Source: Paludibacter sp.
Lineage (GTDB): Bacteria > Bacteroidota > Bacteroidia > Bacteroidales > Paludibacteraceae
Reading direction: 5' to 3'
DNA: 5,727 bases
Assembly (NCBI GenBank): GCA_030655595.1
Contig: JAUSNQ010000187.1
Location: forward strand, 1 to 5,727
The notes beneath the pieces were generated by a model. It was not told where the DNA came from, searched no databases, and worked only from the letters and a program-made list of their open reading frames with translations. Of this stretch, positions 1 to 5,727 are shown piece after piece. The position numbers and the translations under genes are program-made. Within the stretch, counting starts at the first letter, position 1; each line of letters starts with the position of its first letter.

Positions 1-492
1 GTATTGAATTTCATTGATATGTTGTCGCACTCCCGTACCGAATCGAAAATGATGCGGGAACTTGCCAATGACGAAGATGCATACCGTTCACTCACCGTTT
101 CCTGGTTTAAACATTCCGGAACGCTTGAGTTGCTCAAAGCCATTGCACATAGGGGTTATAAAGTGATTTTGACTACCGATCACGGAACGATTCAGGTAAA
201 ATCTCCCATCAAAGTCATTGGAGATAAAAACACGAATGTCAATCTGCGTTACAAAGTTGGTAAAAACCTGAGTTATAACAAAAAAGAAGTTTTTGAAATA
301 CATGACCCTAAAAAAGTTGGTTTGCCGAGCCCAAACGTAAGTTCAACCTATATTTTTGCCGGTAACGAAGATTTCTTTGCTTATCCGAATAATTATAATC
401 ATTACGTGAGCTATTATAAAAATACCTTTCAGCATGGAGGGATTTCGTTGGAAGAGATGCTGATACCGCTGATTGTGATGCAACCGAAATAA
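1..492 (+). CDS. porX: PorX-like response regulator, C-terminal PglZ domain (5'-truncated)
   Basis: This is the end of an open frame that enters from the left edge with no start in the window; 163 residues are visible. It matches the C-terminal part of PglZ domains (alkaline-phosphatase superfamily), as found fused to a CheY receiver in PorX, the response regulator of the type IX secretion system and gliding machinery in Bacteroidota. Visible motifs are a TTDHG segment (fragment residues 58-62), whose Asp and His are typical metal ligands of this fold, and a QHGG segment (144-147) followed by SLEEMLIPL, the usual PglZ ending with another metal-binding His. Family knowledge: PorX works with the kinase PorY and an ECF sigma factor, and its PglZ domain has phosphodiesterase activity on cyclic oligonucleotides. 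The receiver domain is outside the window, so a different PglZ protein cannot be excluded. The gene ends with TAA, with a second in-frame TAA at 502. Confidence 0.8.
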   Translation, partial: VLNFIDMLSHSRTESKMMRELANDEDAYRSLTVSWFKHSGTLELLKAIAHRGYKVILTTDHGTIQVKSPIKVIGDKNTNVNLRYKVGKNLSYNKKEVFEIHDPKKVGLPSPNVSSTYIFAGNEDFFAYPNNYNHYVSYYKNTFQHGGISLEEMLIPLIVMQPK

Positions 493-493
493 G

Positions 494-521
494 CTAAAAA
501 CTAAGAACTAAAAGCTAAGAG
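494..521. repeat. 7-bp tandem repeat, CTAARAR x4
   Basis: Four back-to-back heptamers start two bases after the porX stop codon: CTAAAAA, CTAAGAA, CTAAAAG and CTAAGAG. All fit CTAARAR and differ only by A/G changes. The array is non-coding. It is the first of three different short arrays that fill the gap before the carbamoyltransferase gene. Its function is unknown. Confidence 0.75.
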
Positions 522-530
522 CGAATGAAA

Positions 531-551
531 GTGATTAGTGATTAGTGGTTA
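531..551. repeat. 7-bp tandem repeat, GTGRTTA x3
   Basis: Three contiguous heptamers, GTGATTA, GTGATTA and GTGGTTA, lie between the CTAARAR array and the TACAC array, and the last unit runs into the TACAC array. The copy number is low and could be chance on its own. The position between two other arrays makes it more likely to be part of one composite repeat block. Confidence 0.55.
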
Positions 552-612
552 CACGTATACACAGTTACACATTTTTACACGGATACACAATTACACAGTT
601 ATACAATTACAC
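549..612. repeat. TACAC array, about 8-bp period inside two 26-bp tandem units
   Basis: TACAC occurs at 550, 558, 566, 576, 584, 592 and 608, with a variant TACAA at 602. The spacings are 8, 8, 10, 8, 8, 10 and 6. The pattern resolves into two 26-bp units (549-574 and 575-600) that agree at 23 of 26 positions, followed by a partial third unit that ends just before the ATG at 616. It forms most of the leader of the carbamoyltransferase gene. It has no dyad symmetry typical of an ArgR operator, and I did not recognise a named repeat family. Confidence 0.75.
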
Positions 613-615
613 GTC

Positions 616-1569
616 ATGAACACATACACCAACGTCAAAGACCTCGGCAACTTGCAGGAAGCAATTAAAGAGGCATTGGAAATTAAGAAAAACCGCTACG
701 CCTACAAACACATAGGAGAAAATAAAACCCTGTTGATGGTTTTTTTTAACTCGAGTTTACGAACCCGTTTAAGCACACAAAAAGCCGGGATGAACCTGGG
801 GATGAATACCATGGTGCTCGATATCAATCAGGGCGCGTGGAAATTAGAAACGGAAAGGGGGGTGGTGATGGATGGCGAAAAACCGGAACATATCCTCGAA
901 GCCATTCCTGTGATGGGAGCGTATTGTGATGTCATCGGGGTACGTGCTTTCGCGCAGTTCGAAGATAAAGCTTTCGATTACAGCGAAACCATCATCAATC
1001 AGTTTATTCAGTACTCCGGCAAGCCTGTTTTCAGTATGGAAGCAGCTACTGGTCATCCTTTGCAAGCTTTTGCCGATTTGATTACCATCGAGGAGTACAA
1101 AAAAACGGCTCGTCCGAAGGTAGTGCTAACCTGGGCGCCGCATCCGAAAGCCTTGCCGCAGGCTGTTCCCAATTCATTTGCCGATTTCATGAATGAAGCC
1201 GACGTGGATTTTGTAATCACCCATCCGGAAGGATATGAACTTGCTGAAGAATTTGTGCGTGGAGCGAAAGTAGAATACAACCAGATGAAAGCTTTTGAAG
1301 GCGCCGATTTTATCTATGCCAAAAACTGGGCGGCTTATCAGGATCCGAATTATGGGAAAATCTTGAGTTCCGACCGCAACTGGACCGTTAGCGACCGTCA
1401 GATGGCGGTGACCAATCAAGCGAATTTCATGCATTGTCTGCCAGTGCGGCGCAACATGATTGTAACCGACGAGGTGATTGAAAGTCCGCAATCCATAGTC
1501 ATCCCGCAAGCTGCCAACCGCGAAATCTCGGCGCAGGTGGTTATCAAAAGATTATTAGAGAATAAATAG
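616..1569 (+). CDS. argF': N-succinylornithine (N-acylornithine) carbamoyltransferase, ArgF'
   Basis: The protein of 317 residues transfers a carbamoyl group from carbamoyl phosphate to N-succinyl-L-ornithine (or N-acetylornithine), giving N-acyl-citrulline in cytosolic arginine synthesis. Visible motifs are the carbamoyl-phosphate loop SSLRTR (46-51), Trp75, HPLQ (147-150), Lys236 in KNWAAY, and HCLPVRR (273-279). Their positions fit the Bacteroides fragilis succinylornithine enzyme as I recall it. Pro90 (in KPEH) is the residue reported to favour succinylornithine; acetylornithine enzymes such as that of Xanthomonas have Glu at the matching site. An in-frame ATG at 538 would add 26 residues, but these are translated from the TACAC repeat and have no family counterpart, so I chose 616. 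No strong ribosome site is visible. The gene heads a same-strand run with argB and a deacylase. The substrate (succinyl versus acetyl) is inferred from one residue plus overall resemblance. Confidence 0.92.
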   Translation: MNTYTNVKDLGNLQEAIKEALEIKKNRYAYKHIGENKTLLMVFFNSSLRTRLSTQKAGMNLGMNTMVLDINQGAWKLETERGVVMDGEKPEHILEAIPVMGAYCDVIGVRAFAQFEDKAFDYSETIINQFIQYSGKPVFSMEAATGHPLQAFADLITIEEYKKTARPKVVLTWAPHPKALPQAVPNSFADFMNEADVDFVITHPEGYELAEEFVRGAKVEYNQMKAFEGADFIYAKNWAAYQDPNYGKILSSDRNWTVSDRQMAVTNQANFMHCLPVRRNMIVTDEVIESPQSIVIPQAANREISAQVVIKRLLENK

Positions 1570-1601
1570 GCTTTAAACAAAATAAAAATATTTAAAATAT
1601 T

Positions 1602-1685
1602 ACCATATAAGTCATATAAGTGACATATAAGGTTTGCGTTAAATAGTAAATATAACTTATATGTTACTTATATGACTTATATGGT
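1602..1685. repeat. long AT-rich inverted repeat built from CATATAAG units
   Basis: The arms at 1602-1632 and 1655-1685 are complementary at 29 of 31 positions and enclose a 22-base loop. The left arm holds CATATAAG three times (1604, 1613, 1624). The right arm holds its complement CTTATATG three times (1656, 1667, 1676). The element occupies most of the 132-bp gap between the carbamoyltransferase and apt, ending 16 bases before the chosen apt start. As RNA it would form a long AU-rich hairpin. No T-run follows it on the + strand, so it does not look like an intrinsic terminator for the upstream gene. Candidate roles are a mobile palindromic repeat, an mRNA-stabilising or processing hairpin, or a leader element of apt-argB. 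Confidence 0.8.
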
Positions 1686-1701
1686 TAAAAAAGAAAAGAT
1701 T

Positions 1702-2226
1702 ATGAATATTGAAAAAGTGATTGCCTCAATCAGAAACGTTCCGGATTTTCCGAAACCCGGCATTATGTTTAAAGATATAACAACGGCAATGAAAGATGCA
1801 GCAGTGTTGCGTTTTATTGTTGATGAACTGTATGACTATTACAAGGATAAAGGCATCACCAAGGTTGTCGGGGTTGAAAGTCGCGGTTTTGTGCTGGGGA
1901 GCATTCTGGCTTACAAGTTGAGTGCCGGTTTTGTGCTGCTTCGGAAACCCGGAAAACTGCCATCGGATACCTACCATGTTGAATATGATTTGGAGTATGG
2001 AAAAGATTCGTTGGAAATACACAAAGATGCCATTGATCAGGGAGATGTGGTGTTGTTACACGATGATTTGCTGGCTACCGGTGGCAGTGCGGCTGCAGCA
2101 CTTCAGTTAATCAACTATTTCGAAACAAAAACGATTTTCATCAGTTTTATGATTGAACTGGAATTTTTGAACGGACGATCGAAATTGCCAAATACGACTG
2201 ATATTCACGCCATGATTAAGTTCTGA
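1702..2226 (+). CDS. apt: adenine phosphoribosyltransferase
   Basis: The 174-residue type I phosphoribosyltransferase makes AMP from adenine and PRPP in cytosolic purine salvage. Visible family motifs are FPKPGI (16-21) near the N terminus, VESRGF (58-63), RKPGKLP (81-87) in the flexible loop, YDLEYG (95-100), and the PRPP-binding segment HDDLLATGGS (120-129) with its two acidic residues. Many family members have a hydrophobic residue where His120 lies and TGGT rather than TGGS; both changes look tolerable. The start at 1702 puts the first family motif at the usual distance. In-frame ATGs at 1672 and 1681 lie inside the right arm of the inverted repeat and would add residues with no family match, though 1681 cannot be excluded. 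The TGA stop shares its last base with the argB ATG, so translation of the two is probably coupled. The gene is out of pathway among arginine genes. Confidence 0.93.
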   Translation: MNIEKVIASIRNVPDFPKPGIMFKDITTAMKDAAVLRFIVDELYDYYKDKGITKVVGVESRGFVLGSILAYKLSAGFVLLRKPGKLPSDTYHVEYDLEYGKDSLEIHKDAIDQGDVVLLHDDLLATGGSAAAALQLINYFETKTIFISFMIELEFLNGRSKLPNTTDIHAMIKF

Positions 2227-2999
2227 TGGAAAAATTAGTAATTATAAAGGTAGGTGGAAAAATCGTTGAAGAACCGGCATCATTAAAACAATTGCTGGCA
2301 GATTTTTCTAAAATAGCTGGACATAAGGTGTTGGTTCATGGTGGCGGTCGTTCTGCTACTGCCTTGGCGACACGTTTGGGTATCGAAAGTACGATGGTCA
2401 ATGGAAGGCGTATTACCGATGAAGAAACCCTGAAGGTGGTGACCATGGTGTACGGCGGATTGGTGAACAAGCAGATAGTTGCAGGTCTGCAGGCTTTGGG
2501 AATGAATGCTTTAGGCTTGACCGGTGCCGATTTAAATTACATGCGTTCCGAAAAGCGTCCGGTGAAGGAAGTGGATTATGGTTTTGTAGGGGATGTCAAG
2601 GAAGTAAATGCCTCTATTTTGGCTGATTTAATTGCACGCGATGTCGTTCCGGTGCTCGCTCCACTGACACATGACAAAATGGGTAATCTGTTGAATACCA
2701 ATGCTGATACCATTGCCGGAGAAGCAGCCAAAGCACTTGCAGCTTATTTTGATGTGACGCTGATGTTTTGTTTTGAGAAAAAAGGTGTGCTGAAAGATGA
2801 AAATGATGATGAGAGCGTGATTGCTGAATTGACACCGACACTTTTCGAAAAGCATGTTCAATCCGGGGTGATTCAGGGCGGCATGATTCCGAAATTAGAG
2901 AATGCATTTGAAGCGTTGCATGCCGGTGTAAAAAAGGTGGTTATTACGCGGGCGGATTTGATTGATAAAAATGGTGGAACAACGATTTTTACAAAATAA
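2226..2999 (+). CDS. argB: N-acetylglutamate (or N-succinylglutamate) kinase, ArgB
   Basis: The 257-residue amino-acid-kinase-fold enzyme phosphorylates the gamma-carboxylate of N-acylglutamate with ATP, the second step of arginine synthesis. Residues that fit the family are Lys8 in IKVGGK, the HGGG glycine loop (38-41), NGRRITD (59-65) carrying the substrate-binding Arg, NTNAD (157-161), and Lys223 in GGMIPKL, which sits near the phosphoryl-transfer site. Length is normal for a short, ArgB-only form without the N-terminal helix seen in arginine-inhibited hexameric enzymes, so strong feedback inhibition is not predicted. The ATG overlaps the apt TGA by one base (TGATG), suggesting translational coupling. 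Given the Pro90 carbamoyltransferase nearby, the natural substrate may be N-succinylglutamate; that is inference, and nothing in this protein settles it. Confidence 0.93.
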   Translation: MEKLVIIKVGGKIVEEPASLKQLLADFSKIAGHKVLVHGGGRSATALATRLGIESTMVNGRRITDEETLKVVTMVYGGLVNKQIVAGLQALGMNALGLTGADLNYMRSEKRPVKEVDYGFVGDVKEVNASILADLIARDVVPVLAPLTHDKMGNLLNTNADTIAGEAAKALAAYFDVTLMFCFEKKGVLKDENDDESVIAELTPTLFEKHVQSGVIQGGMIPKLENAFEALHAGVKKVVITRADLIDKNGGTTIFTK

Positions 3000-3008
3000 A
3001 AAATTAAT

Positions 3009-3875
3009 ATGAAAACAACAACCCTATTATTCACATTGATTATCATGATACACATGATTCATGCGCAGGAAAAAATCCTGCTTTATCCCGACGGACCTAA
3101 AGATTCTAACGGCATCACTGATGCAGAGCAGTTCCTTCGCAAAGATTTTATGGTGAAAATTTCCGAACCGCGGATGTATGTATATCCCGCACCCGCATCA
3201 AGCAATTCCGGCACAGCCGTGTTAATTTGTCCGGGTGGCGGCTATACCGGCGTTTCGGTCATCAAAGAAGGAGAAGAAATTGCTCAGTGGTTTAATAAAT
3301 TGGGCGTGACAGCTTTTGTGCTGTATTACCGCATGCCAAACGGTCACCACGAAATCCCGTTGAAAGATGCGCAAACTGCCCTTGAAATCATCCACAAACG
3401 TGCGAAGGAATGGCAAGTTGATAAGTCGAAGATTGGCATCATGGGTTTCTCGGCGGGTGGACATTTAGCTTCTACAGCCGGAACACACCTAACAGCCAAA
3501 AACAACCGTCCGGATTTCATGATTTTGGCTTATCCCGTAATCACAATGGATACGGTATTTACACACAAAGGTTCTCGTCAGAATCTCATTGGGAAAAAGC
3601 CTGACGAAGCGCTGGTGAATTTGTATTCCAATGAATTGCAGGTGACTGATAAAACACCTCCGACTTTTGTGTTTCATGCAGAAGACGATAAGGTAGTGCC
3701 AATCCAAAATAGTCTATTGTTTGTAGAAGCACTCAAAGCCAACAAAGTACCGGTAGAGTTGTATACATTTCCTGTAGGCGGACATGGCATCGGCATGCGA
3801 CCAACCAATCCCGAAGCCGACAAATGGCCGGCGATGTTGGCAAATTGGATGAAAAAACATCAATTCATCAAATAA
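3009..3875 (+). CDS. secreted alpha/beta hydrolase, acetylxylan/feruloyl esterase-like
   Basis: The 288-residue protein starts with a clear Sec signal peptide: Lys2, a hydrophobic run at 6-17, and a likely signal peptidase I cut after Ala19 before Gln20, typical of Bacteroidota exported proteins. The mature part is an alpha/beta hydrolase with CPGGGY near the oxyanion hole, the nucleophile elbow GFSAGG (Ser148), a probable catalytic Asp227 in EDDKVVP, and His259 in GGHGIG. The pattern resembles BD-FAE-type esterases that remove acetyl or feruloyl groups from plant polysaccharides. The substrate is not determined by these motifs, and other small esters are possible. It begins 9 bases after argB and ends one base before the deacylase ATG, so it is probably co-transcribed with cytosolic arginine enzymes although it should act in the periplasm or outside the cell. 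The leader is A/T-rich with no strong ribosome site. Confidence 0.85.
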   Translation: MKTTTLLFTLIIMIHMIHAQEKILLYPDGPKDSNGITDAEQFLRKDFMVKISEPRMYVYPAPASSNSGTAVLICPGGGYTGVSVIKEGEEIAQWFNKLGVTAFVLYYRMPNGHHEIPLKDAQTALEIIHKRAKEWQVDKSKIGIMGFSAGGHLASTAGTHLTAKNNRPDFMILAYPVITMDTVFTHKGSRQNLIGKKPDEALVNLYSNELQVTDKTPPTFVFHAEDDKVVPIQNSLLFVEALKANKVPVELYTFPVGGHGIGMRPTNPEADKWPAMLANWMKKHQFIK

Positions 3876-3876
3876 A

Positions 3877-4935
3877 ATGTATCAGGAAAATATACAAGAA
3901 GCAACCATTTTGCTGAAAAACATCATCGCCATTCCCTCCTTCAGCAAAGAAGAACAAAAAGTGGTTGATTTGCTCGAGCGATACATCGAATTGCAGGGTT
4001 ATACGGTATCCCGCAAGGACAATAACATCTGGCTGATGAGTCCGGGTTTTGATCCTGCACGTCCAACCATGTTGCTTTGTTCGCACATCGACACGGTGAA
4101 GCCGGTGGCAGGATGGACACACGATCCTTTTATGCCACTTGTTGAAAACGGGAAGTTATTCGGTTTGGGCAGCAATGATGCCGGAGCTTCTGTTGTGACT
4201 CTGCTTCAGACATTTTTCATCTTATCACAAAAGCAACAAAGTTATAACCTGATTTATGCTGCTGTTGCCGAAGAGGAAATTTCCGGAGAAAATGGAATTA
4301 GCAGCTTGTTACAGGAATTGCCTAAGATTGATTTTGCAATTGTTGGCGAACCGACCGGCATGCAGTTGGCGGTTGCCGAGAAGGGATTGATGGTGCTGGA
4401 TTGTGTGGCTTACGGCAAATCCGGTCATGCTGCCCGCAACGAGGGCGAAAATGCCATATACAAAGCGATAGATGATATCACCTGGTTCAATAAATTTATA
4501 TTCCCCGAACAAACTGAGTTTCTGGGACCAGTGAAAATGACCGTTACCCAAATCAATGCGGGTACACAGCACAATGTCGTGCCAGACCAGTGTTCGTTTG
4601 TGGTGGATGTGCGTTCGAACGAGATGTATAGCAATCAGGAATTACTCGATATTATTACGCAAAAGGTAAATTGCACAGTCACTGCCCGTTCTACACGCCT
4701 TTGTTCCACAGCGACTCCGCTCGATCATCCCATTGTTGTGCAAGGTAAATTTTTAGGCCGCAATCTTTATGGTTCGCCAACTTTGTCGGATCAAGCGTTA
4801 TTGCCATTCCCGAGTATAAAAATCGGTCCGGGTGATTCTGCCCGTTCACATACAGCCAATGAATACGTGTTGGTGAAGGAAATTGAGGAAGCGATAGAAT
4901 TGTATGTGGGGTTGTTGGATGGAATTGAGTTATAA
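3877..4935 (+). CDS. argE: M20-family metallo-deacylase, probable N-acyl-citrulline/ornithine deacylase (ArgE-like)
   Basis: The 352-residue M20 peptidase-family hydrolase has an intact dinuclear zinc site: His70 in SHIDTV with Asp72, bridging Asp101 in SNDAG, Glu133 (likely general base) and Glu134 in AEEEIS, Glu158 in GEPT, and His325 in RSHTANEY. The middle segment with GKSGHAARNEGENA (about 182-195) is the dimerisation-domain loop typical of ArgE/DapE enzymes. In a pathway with an acyl-ornithine carbamoyltransferase this enzyme would remove the acetyl or succinyl group from acyl-citrulline (or acyl-ornithine). Sequence alone would also allow DapE or another M20 amidase; the neighbouring argF' and argB favour the ArgE role. 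The ATG lies one base after the hydrolase stop (TAA-A-ATG), suggesting coupled translation. Its stop codon runs straight into the A-tract of the oppositely oriented amt terminator, and no + strand terminator follows. Confidence 0.85.
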   Translation: MYQENIQEATILLKNIIAIPSFSKEEQKVVDLLERYIELQGYTVSRKDNNIWLMSPGFDPARPTMLLCSHIDTVKPVAGWTHDPFMPLVENGKLFGLGSNDAGASVVTLLQTFFILSQKQQSYNLIYAAVAEEEISGENGISSLLQELPKIDFAIVGEPTGMQLAVAEKGLMVLDCVAYGKSGHAARNEGENAIYKAIDDITWFNKFIFPEQTEFLGPVKMTVTQINAGTQHNVVPDQCSFVVDVRSNEMYSNQELLDIITQKVNCTVTARSTRLCSTATPLDHPIVVQGKFLGRNLYGSPTLSDQALLPFPSIKIGPGDSARSHTANEYVLVKEIEEAIELYVGLLDGIEL

Positions 4936-4963
4936 AAAAAACCCCGAACTCCTCAGTCCGGGG
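4934..4963 (-). terminator. rho-independent terminator of amt
   Basis: CCCCGAACT at 4942-4950 pairs with AGTCCGGGG at 4955-4963, giving a 9-position stem with one A/C mismatch and a 4-base loop. Read on the - strand, the stem is followed by eight T (the A-run at 4934-4941), the classic intrinsic form, and lies about 47 bases beyond the amt stop. On the + strand the hairpin is followed by GTG and an A-run rather than T, so it should not terminate the arginine-gene transcript efficiently. The T-tract overlaps the last two bases of the deacylase stop codon. Confidence 0.85.
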
Positions 4964-5009
4964 GTGAAAAAAAACAAATCACATATACCACTAAAAAACT
5001 AAATTTTTT

Positions 5010-5727
5010 CTATTTTGTCGACAAGTCAAAAGCCTTTTCACCATGCTGTGTCAGGTCAAGACCTTCAATTTCCTGCTCAGCAGTTACGCGCATAGGAAGT
5101 ATTTTGTCGGTTATTTTGTACAGGAGATAAGAACCTCCGAAAGTAAACGTGCCAACAATAACCAATGCAACCAAATACATCATGAATTGTCCCACGTTGC
5201 CATGAATTAAACCAACTCCTACTCCACCCTCTACAGCAAAAACACCAGTTAGAATCATGCCGACAATACCACCTAGACCATGACAAGGAAAGACATCCAG
5301 GGTGTCATCAATTTTTGTTTTGGTTTTTAGTTGTACGGCAGTATAGCTTACCAGGGAAGCAACAAATCCGAAGAAAATACTTTGTCCGACTGTTACGAAA
5401 CCCGCAGCAGGTGTTATGGCAACCAATCCGACAACCGCTCCGATTGCTGCTCCAACTGCAGAGCGTTTCTTACCCATCGCTCCATCGAGGAGTAACCAGG
5501 TCAGCATGGCGGTGGCAGAGGAGATGTTGGTGTTCACAAAAGCCCTCACCGCAAGGTCATCAGCAGCTAATGAGGACCCAGCGTTAAATCCAAACCATCC
5601 GAACCACAGCAATCCGGTTCCTAATAAAATGTAAGGAATGTTGGTCGGACGCGCATCGCCGTTCACGCCTTTTCTTTTGCCTAAGAATATGGCACCACTT
5701 AATGCGGCAAAACCTGCTGAAATATGT
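5010..5727 (-). CDS. amt: Amt/MEP/Rh ammonium transporter (N-terminal part outside the window)
   Basis: The visible 238 codons are the C-terminal half of an Amt channel that carries ammonium across the inner membrane. The frame is open to the right edge, so the GTG at 5664-5666 is not a real start. The fragment opens with HISAG, whose His (5724-5726) matches the first of the twin pore histidines (His168 in E. coli AmtB). The second is His149 of the fragment in CHGLGGIVG, 148 residues later, close to the 150 in AmtB. The signature WFGWFGFNAGS and several hydrophobic helices lie between them. The cytosolic tail (EQEIEGLDLTQHGEKAF) keeps the conserved GLD and HGE elements that couple subunits and contact the PII protein GlnK. 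No glnK/glnB gene is visible; it could lie upstream, outside the window. The gene converges on the arginine genes. The TAG stop is at 5010-5012. Confidence 0.95.
   Translation of the reverse strand, partial: HISAGFAALSGAIFLGKRKGVNGDARPTNIPYILLGTGLLWFGWFGFNAGSSLAADDLAVRAFVNTNISSATAMLTWLLLDGAMGKKRSAVGAAIGAVVGLVAITPAAGFVTVGQSIFFGFVASLVSYTAVQLKTKTKIDDTLDVFPCHGLGGIVGMILTGVFAVEGGVGVGLIHGNVGQFMMYLVALVIVGTFTFGGSYLLYKITDKILPMRVTAEQEIEGLDLTQHGEKAFDLSTK

Noticed and set aside
88..303. Open frame on the - strand inside porX
   Set aside because: It is a shadow of a well-supported coding frame, with no recognisable domain and no spacing or leader of its own.
494..612. CRISPR array or tandem operator set for ArgR
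   Set aside because: Units are 7-8 bp with no unique spacers, and they lack the dyad symmetry of ArgR boxes.
538..615. 26-residue N-terminal extension of the carbamoyltransferase from the ATG at 538
   Set aside because: These codons come from the tandem repeats and give a Thr/Tyr/His-rich stretch with no match to the family; from 616 the motif positions fit the known enzyme numbering.
1174..1509. 111-codon open frame on the - strand inside the carbamoyltransferase
   Set aside because: It lies wholly within highly conserved codons of the + strand enzyme and shows no known motif, so it is most likely chance.
1602..1685. Intrinsic terminator after the carbamoyltransferase
   Set aside because: The stem is AT-rich and no T-run follows the right arm on the + strand; no clear target-site duplication was seen either, so I did not call it a MITE.
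1672..1701. Earlier apt starts at 1672 or 1681
   Set aside because: They fall in the right arm of the inverted repeat and add residues with no family match; 1702 gives a normal-length enzyme.
4981..5015. A-run/T-run segment after the convergent gap as a + strand terminator
   Set aside because: It would form only a short A-T stem with no GC clamp, too weak to call.
5664..5666. GTG start for the ammonium transporter
   Set aside because: The frame stays open to the window edge and encodes the expected HISAG pore segment upstream of it.

Overview
The window looks like ordinary chromosome from a member of the Bacteroidota. The evidence is the C-terminal half of a PorX-type PglZ-domain regulator, a Bacteroides-type N-succinylornithine carbamoyltransferase, weak A-rich leaders in place of strong Shine-Dalgarno sites, and moderately AT-rich DNA. 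I cannot name the genus.

Layout, left to right. Positions 1-492 (+) hold the end of a porX-like gene whose 5' part lies outside the window. Positions 493-615 are a non-coding gap filled with three consecutive short tandem-repeat arrays. A run of same-strand genes follows: N-acyl (probably N-succinyl) ornithine carbamoyltransferase (616-1569), a 132-bp gap dominated by a long AT-rich inverted repeat (1602-1685), apt (1702-2226), argB (2226-2999, overlapping the apt stop by one base), a secreted alpha/beta hydrolase of the acetylxylan/feruloyl-esterase type (3009-3875), and an M20 metallo-deacylase that is probably the ArgE-equivalent (3877-4935). On the opposite strand, the C-terminal half of an Amt ammonium transporter runs in from the right edge and ends at 5010. 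Its terminator hairpin sits directly against the deacylase stop codon.

Three of the genes form the acylated-ornithine part of arginine biosynthesis: the ArgB kinase, the carbamoyltransferase that acts on acyl-ornithine, and the deacylase that releases citrulline. Proline at residue 90 of the carbamoyltransferase points to succinylated rather than acetylated intermediates. The purine-salvage gene apt and the exported hydrolase are packed inside this set although neither has an obvious role in arginine synthesis. argC, argD, argG, argH and carAB are not in the window.

I see no clearly new multi-gene system. The most unusual material is non-coding: the adjacent 7-, 7- and roughly 8-bp arrays before the carbamoyltransferase, and the 29/31-bp inverted repeat built from an 8-mer before apt. 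I found no RNA genes, CRISPR array, transposase or prophage genes.
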